This document shows positions 42,471-44,263 of a DNA stretch of 44,263 nt, in pieces. Position 1 is the first letter of the stretch; each line of letters opens with the position of its first letter. The stretch covers positions 1 through 44,263 of the forward strand of contig CANQXY010000010.1 of assembly GCA_947627935.1 (NCBI GenBank), in the 5' to 3' direction. The position numbers were made by a program, and so were the translations under genes. Origin of the DNA: an uncultured Clostridia bacterium. GTDB lineage: Bacteria > Bacillota > Clostridia > TANB77 > CAG-508. Under the pieces are notes generated by a model. The model saw only the letters and a program-made list of their open reading frames with translations. It made no database searches and was not told the origin of the DNA.

Positions 42471-43868
42471 CTACTTATTTATATAAAGTGCAGAACGAGA
42501 GCCAATGTAGTCATTGCTACTATATGTATAGGCGTTTTCGCGATAGTTAACCGGACGGCTAGAACCGGAACCGTAGAAATCACCACCACGAACAACACGA
42601 TAGTAGGTATCGTTGGCCTCAAGTGTAAATTCCTCTACATTTCCTGCCATGTCCCAAATTTTATTTACTTGATTTTCATCGTTTCCTATTGGAGTTCCTG
42701 TATATTTCTTACCTCCGTTTCCTTTATACCATCCTTTTCCTGTACTGTCTGTTACATAACCTTTTATTTTTTCATCTTCACTTCTTAAAAACCAATTTAA
42801 TGTTGCATCCCATTGACATCCCCATATCATACTACTTGTTACACTTGTTATTTTCTCTGTTTCATTTTTATATGCTATATTTTCACTATTTTTATACATT
42901 GTATACCACTGTGTATGTGTGCTTGCTACTTGTTCTTTTTGTACTTTGAGATGTCCTCCTCCTAAATCTGATGTTTCATATCTTCCTATATAAAAACCTT
43001 TATATTTTTCTACGCTTTCTCTCATTTTATTAAAATTATCTTTTAATTCATCTTCCCAATTCTCTATTATTATATCATTTTCTTCTTTAGCACTTGATCC
43101 TTCCTTAGGTGTTGTACTTACTTTTACTATGTTTTTTAACTGGTCTATTCCTCCAGTTCTTTTGTCTCCATCAGATGTACTTGTTAATATGTCTGGCTCA
43201 CGATAACCTTCAGTTTCATAAGGAATTTCTTTTGAGGTTACATTTGCCCCTTCTCCACTAAAAGTATATAACTTTCCTACGTTTTTCCCTTCATAATCTG
43301 TAAACATTTCATTTATATTTGGTACTGGCACCCATACAAACTGATTTCCTACTCCATCTTCTATTACTACTCCTGTTTCTATACTCTCTCCTTCTACTAC
43401 TGTAAAGTCTTGTGGTACCCACATTGTGTCCTTTCCATCTGTTATTTGTTTATTTCCGTCTTTTGCAAAATCTTTAGTCGTTTTTGCCTCTTCTAATGTT
43501 GCTGGACTTGGACTTAAATTATTACATATTTCCGATACTTTTATTTTATAATTTTCTTTTTCTGTTGTTAATGTTCTATCTAATATATTTTTTTCATCAG
43601 ATAATGTTCCTTCTTCTTCTAATATTTCTTTTAATTCTTTTTCTGTTATTTTTCCTTTATTCTCTGATTGTTTTTCATATATTTTTAGTCTTAAGTTTTC
43701 TATTATTTCTCCTCTTCTCGTTTTTTCTCTTGCTATTACTGCCCTATTTAATATTCCATTTTCTCCTGTTAGCATTGATATACTTATTCCTGCTAATATT
43801 AAAAGAACTATTATTGTTATTACTAGTGCTATTAATGTTATTCCTTTCTCTAATTTTGTTTTGTTCAT
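42471..43868 (-). CDS. Pilin-like protein with FGE/C-type-lectin-fold domain, candidate DGR target
   Basis: 465 residues. N-terminus EKGITLIALVITIIVLLILA is a type IV prepilin-like signal (cleavage after Gly, then one hydrophobic helix), though the usual +5 Glu is absent. A Lys/Glu-rich helical stalk (~45-115) follows. The rest is a formylglycine-generating-enzyme/SUMF-type domain: GNQFVWVPVPN, YKGFYIGRYETSD, then KIWDMAGNVEEFTLEANDTY, RVVRGGDFYGSGSSRPVNY and IGSRSALYI. Catalytic cysteines of true FGE are not evident, so a ligand-binding surface role is more likely. The final ~48 codons differ sharply in composition (see variable region). GGAGG lies 9 nt before the ATG; promoter and leader are far upstream. 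Confidence 0.88.
   Translation of the reverse strand: MNKTKLEKGITLIALVITIIVLLILAGISISMLTGENGILNRAVIAREKTRRGEIIENLRLKIYEKQSENKGKITEKELKEILEEEGTLSDEKNILDRTLTTEKENYKIKVSEICNNLSPSPATLEEAKTTKDFAKDGNKQITDGKDTMWVPQDFTVVEGESIETGVVIEDGVGNQFVWVPVPNINEMFTDYEGKNVGKLYTFSGEGANVTSKEIPYETEGYREPDILTSTSDGDKRTGGIDQLKNIVKVSTTPKEGSSAKEENDIIIENWEDELKDNFNKMRESVEKYKGFYIGRYETSDLGGGHLKVQKEQVASTHTQWYTMYKNSENIAYKNETEKITSVTSSMIWGCQWDATLNWFLRSEDEKIKGYVTDSTGKGWYKGNGGKKYTGTPIGNDENQVNKIWDMAGNVEEFTLEANDTYYRVVRGGDFYGSGSSRPVNYRENAYTYSSNDYIGSRSALYINK
42474..42618 (-). repeat. Candidate DGR variable region (VR)
   Basis: The last 48 codons of the pilin-like gene. Nearly all end in C or T (NNY), all five arginines use CGT/CGC while the upstream gene mostly uses AGA, and GC rises to near 50% against under 30% around it. 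The protein context (ANDTYYRVVRGGDFY through IGSRSALYI) corresponds to the ligand-binding end of the C-type lectin fold that DGRs mutate at AAY codons. The template repeat and reverse transcriptase are not in this window, so activity cannot be shown. Confidence 0.6.
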
Positions 43869-43930
43869 TTTTTAATTCCTCCTTTTTTTATTTTTTACTT
43901 ATTTTTTAAATTAATACCAAACAGACACAA

Positions 43931-43979
43931 AAAGACAGCAATATTAGCCTATATAAATAGGCATAATACTACTGTCTTT
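43931..43979 (-). terminator. Terminator-like hairpin in the leader of the pilin-like gene
   Basis: AAAGACAG (43931-43938) pairs with CTGTCTTT (43972-43979), and an upper stem GCCTAT/ATAGGC plus TATTA/TAATA completes it. On the minus strand T5 follows. It lies between the promoter and the start codon, so read-through is needed for expression. Confidence 0.65.
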
Positions 43980-44057
43980 ATTTACTTTATTATTTCTTAA
44001 ATTATCTGTGTGTGTGTGTGTGTGTGTGTGTACAGCTACAAGGCTTACATGTCTCAT
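43944..44057 (-). CDS. Possible 37-codon leader ORF containing the (CA)12 repeat
   Basis: ATG at 44057 reads MRHVSLVAV, then His-Thr repeated four times from the (CA)12 tract, then DNLRNNKVNKDSSIMPIYIG, with the stop inside the upper stem of the terminator-like hairpin. GAGGAG lies 13 nt upstream, which is longer than ideal, so translation is uncertain. Changing the repeat by one or two CA units would bring a stop (TAA) directly after the repeat. The ORF is listed because its frame, repeat and hairpin together suggest a regulatory role; it may not be a real peptide. Confidence 0.35.
   Translation of the reverse strand: MRHVSLVAVHTHTHTHTDNLRNNKVNKDSSIMPIYIG
44007..44030. repeat. (TG)12 dinucleotide microsatellite
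   Basis: Twelve perfect TG units on the plus strand (CA on the transcribed minus strand), about 140 nt upstream of the pilin-like gene start and ~70 nt after its promoter. Such tracts change length by replication slippage. Confidence 0.95.
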
Positions 44058-44097
44058 TGTTTTTATTTTTCTCCTCTTTGGTTTATTTTTCTTTTTT

Positions 44098-44126
44098 AGT
44101 ATATATTAAACTTTTTATTTTTGCAA
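44098..44126 (-). promoter_or_regulatory. Sigma-A promoter of the pilin-like gene
   Basis: Minus strand: TTGCAA (44121-44126), 17-bp spacer, TATACT (44098-44103). It would give a leader of about 225 nt before the pilin-like start codon. Confidence 0.75.
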
Positions 44127-44189
44127 TAGTTGTAACACAAATGTAATATTCTATTTTTTATTATAACTAAAAAGAACTGATAAATCGAG

Positions 44190-44208
44190 GCTGCTGAAAA
44201 AGTAGCAC
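44190..44208. other. Possible insertion-sequence end remnant
   Basis: GGCTGCTGAAAAAGTAGCAC resembles terminal inverted repeats of IS1182-type elements (GGCTGYTGAAAAAGT). No transposase is present in the window. Weak, from memory of the end consensus only. Confidence 0.2.
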
Positions 44209-44209
44209 A

Positions 44210-44255
44210 AAAAAATAGCGAATTGGAAAATAATTTTTCTAATTCGTTATTTTTT
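44210..44255. terminator. Bidirectional terminator at the right edge
   Basis: AAAAATAGCGAATTgGAAAA pairs with its near-complement at 44233-44254, with A and T runs on both sides. It probably ends a gene beyond the window. Confidence 0.75.
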
Positions 44256-44263
44256 ATATCAAA

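Noticed and set aside
42468..42788. 106-codon plus-strand ORF over the candidate variable region
   Set aside because: It arises from the GC-richer antisense of the VR; no start signals.
43484..43909. 141-codon Leu/Phe-rich plus-strand ORF opposite the pilin-like gene
   Set aside because: Mirror of Lys/Glu/Ile codons on the other strand; no ribosome binding site and no protein-like pattern.
44007..44030. Alternating TG tract as CRISPR or other array
   Set aside because: A simple dinucleotide repeat without spacers; treated as a microsatellite.
43944..44057. Leader ORF as a classical histidine-operon attenuator
   Set aside because: It has His-Thr alternation rather than a His run, and the downstream gene is not biosynthetic.

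Overview
The window looks like the chromosome of a low-GC, Gram-positive, endospore-forming member of the Clostridia, probably an uncultured gut-type lineage. The evidence is an AT-rich composition, AGGAGG-type ribosome binding sites, near-consensus sigma-A promoters, a T-box leader ahead of thrS, the sporulation genes spoVS and gerW, and the Firmicutes-type order rny - ymdB - spoVS - recA - recX - scpA. No rRNA, tRNA or CRISPR array was seen. Most genes lie on the minus strand; exceptions are asnB, a DUF1064 gene, and a VanW-lipoprotein/DD-carboxypeptidase pair.

Layout by position. 1-280: truncated gene of different base composition. 252-1459: class II aldolase and a DUF1540 mini-protein. 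1537-6636: MFS transporter, frameshifted peroxiredoxin, thioredoxin, PHP phosphoesterase, frameshifted zeta-toxin-like gene with a small partner, and frameshifted lipid kinase. 6638-10103: PAP2 phosphatase, small deoxyribosyltransferase-like protein, class A PBP. 10226-12454: thrS with its T-box. 12474-14022: two membrane proteins and rpmF. 14184-16952: asnB, a tandem AbrB protein, DUF1064. 16980-21933: mutS, an HTH protein, miaB, rpmE. 22026-25993: envelope proteins. 26108-29727: gerW, DUF2953, scpA, recX, recA. 29820-34915: solute-binding protein, spoVS, ymdB, an unknown gene, rny. 35107-38261: probable DNA-damage operon dinB - alkD-like - DUF3006 - metallo-beta-lactamase-fold protein. 38366-42076: three poorly understood genes. 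42471-44103: promoter, leader and gene of a pilin-like surface protein.

The most remarkable locus is at the right end. A type IV pilin-like N-terminus is fused to a formylglycine-generating-enzyme/C-type-lectin-fold domain. Its last ~145 bp switch abruptly to GC-richer, NNY-rich codons and match the pattern of a diversity-generating retroelement (DGR) variable region. No reverse transcriptase or template repeat is visible here, so a remote DGR is inferred. Upstream, a strong promoter transcribes a ~225-nt leader holding a (CA)12 microsatellite inside a possible 37-codon leader ORF. That ORF runs into a terminator-like hairpin. The gene may therefore combine C-terminal hypervariation with on/off phase variation. 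This is inference, but specific and testable.

Other points: recA and dinB share a CAAAC-N4-GTTT dyad in their promoter regions, a candidate lineage-specific SOS box. Three genes between 3 and 6.6 kb each carry one apparent single-base insertion, from real decay, slippage-based switching or assembly error. scpB is absent from its usual place after scpA.
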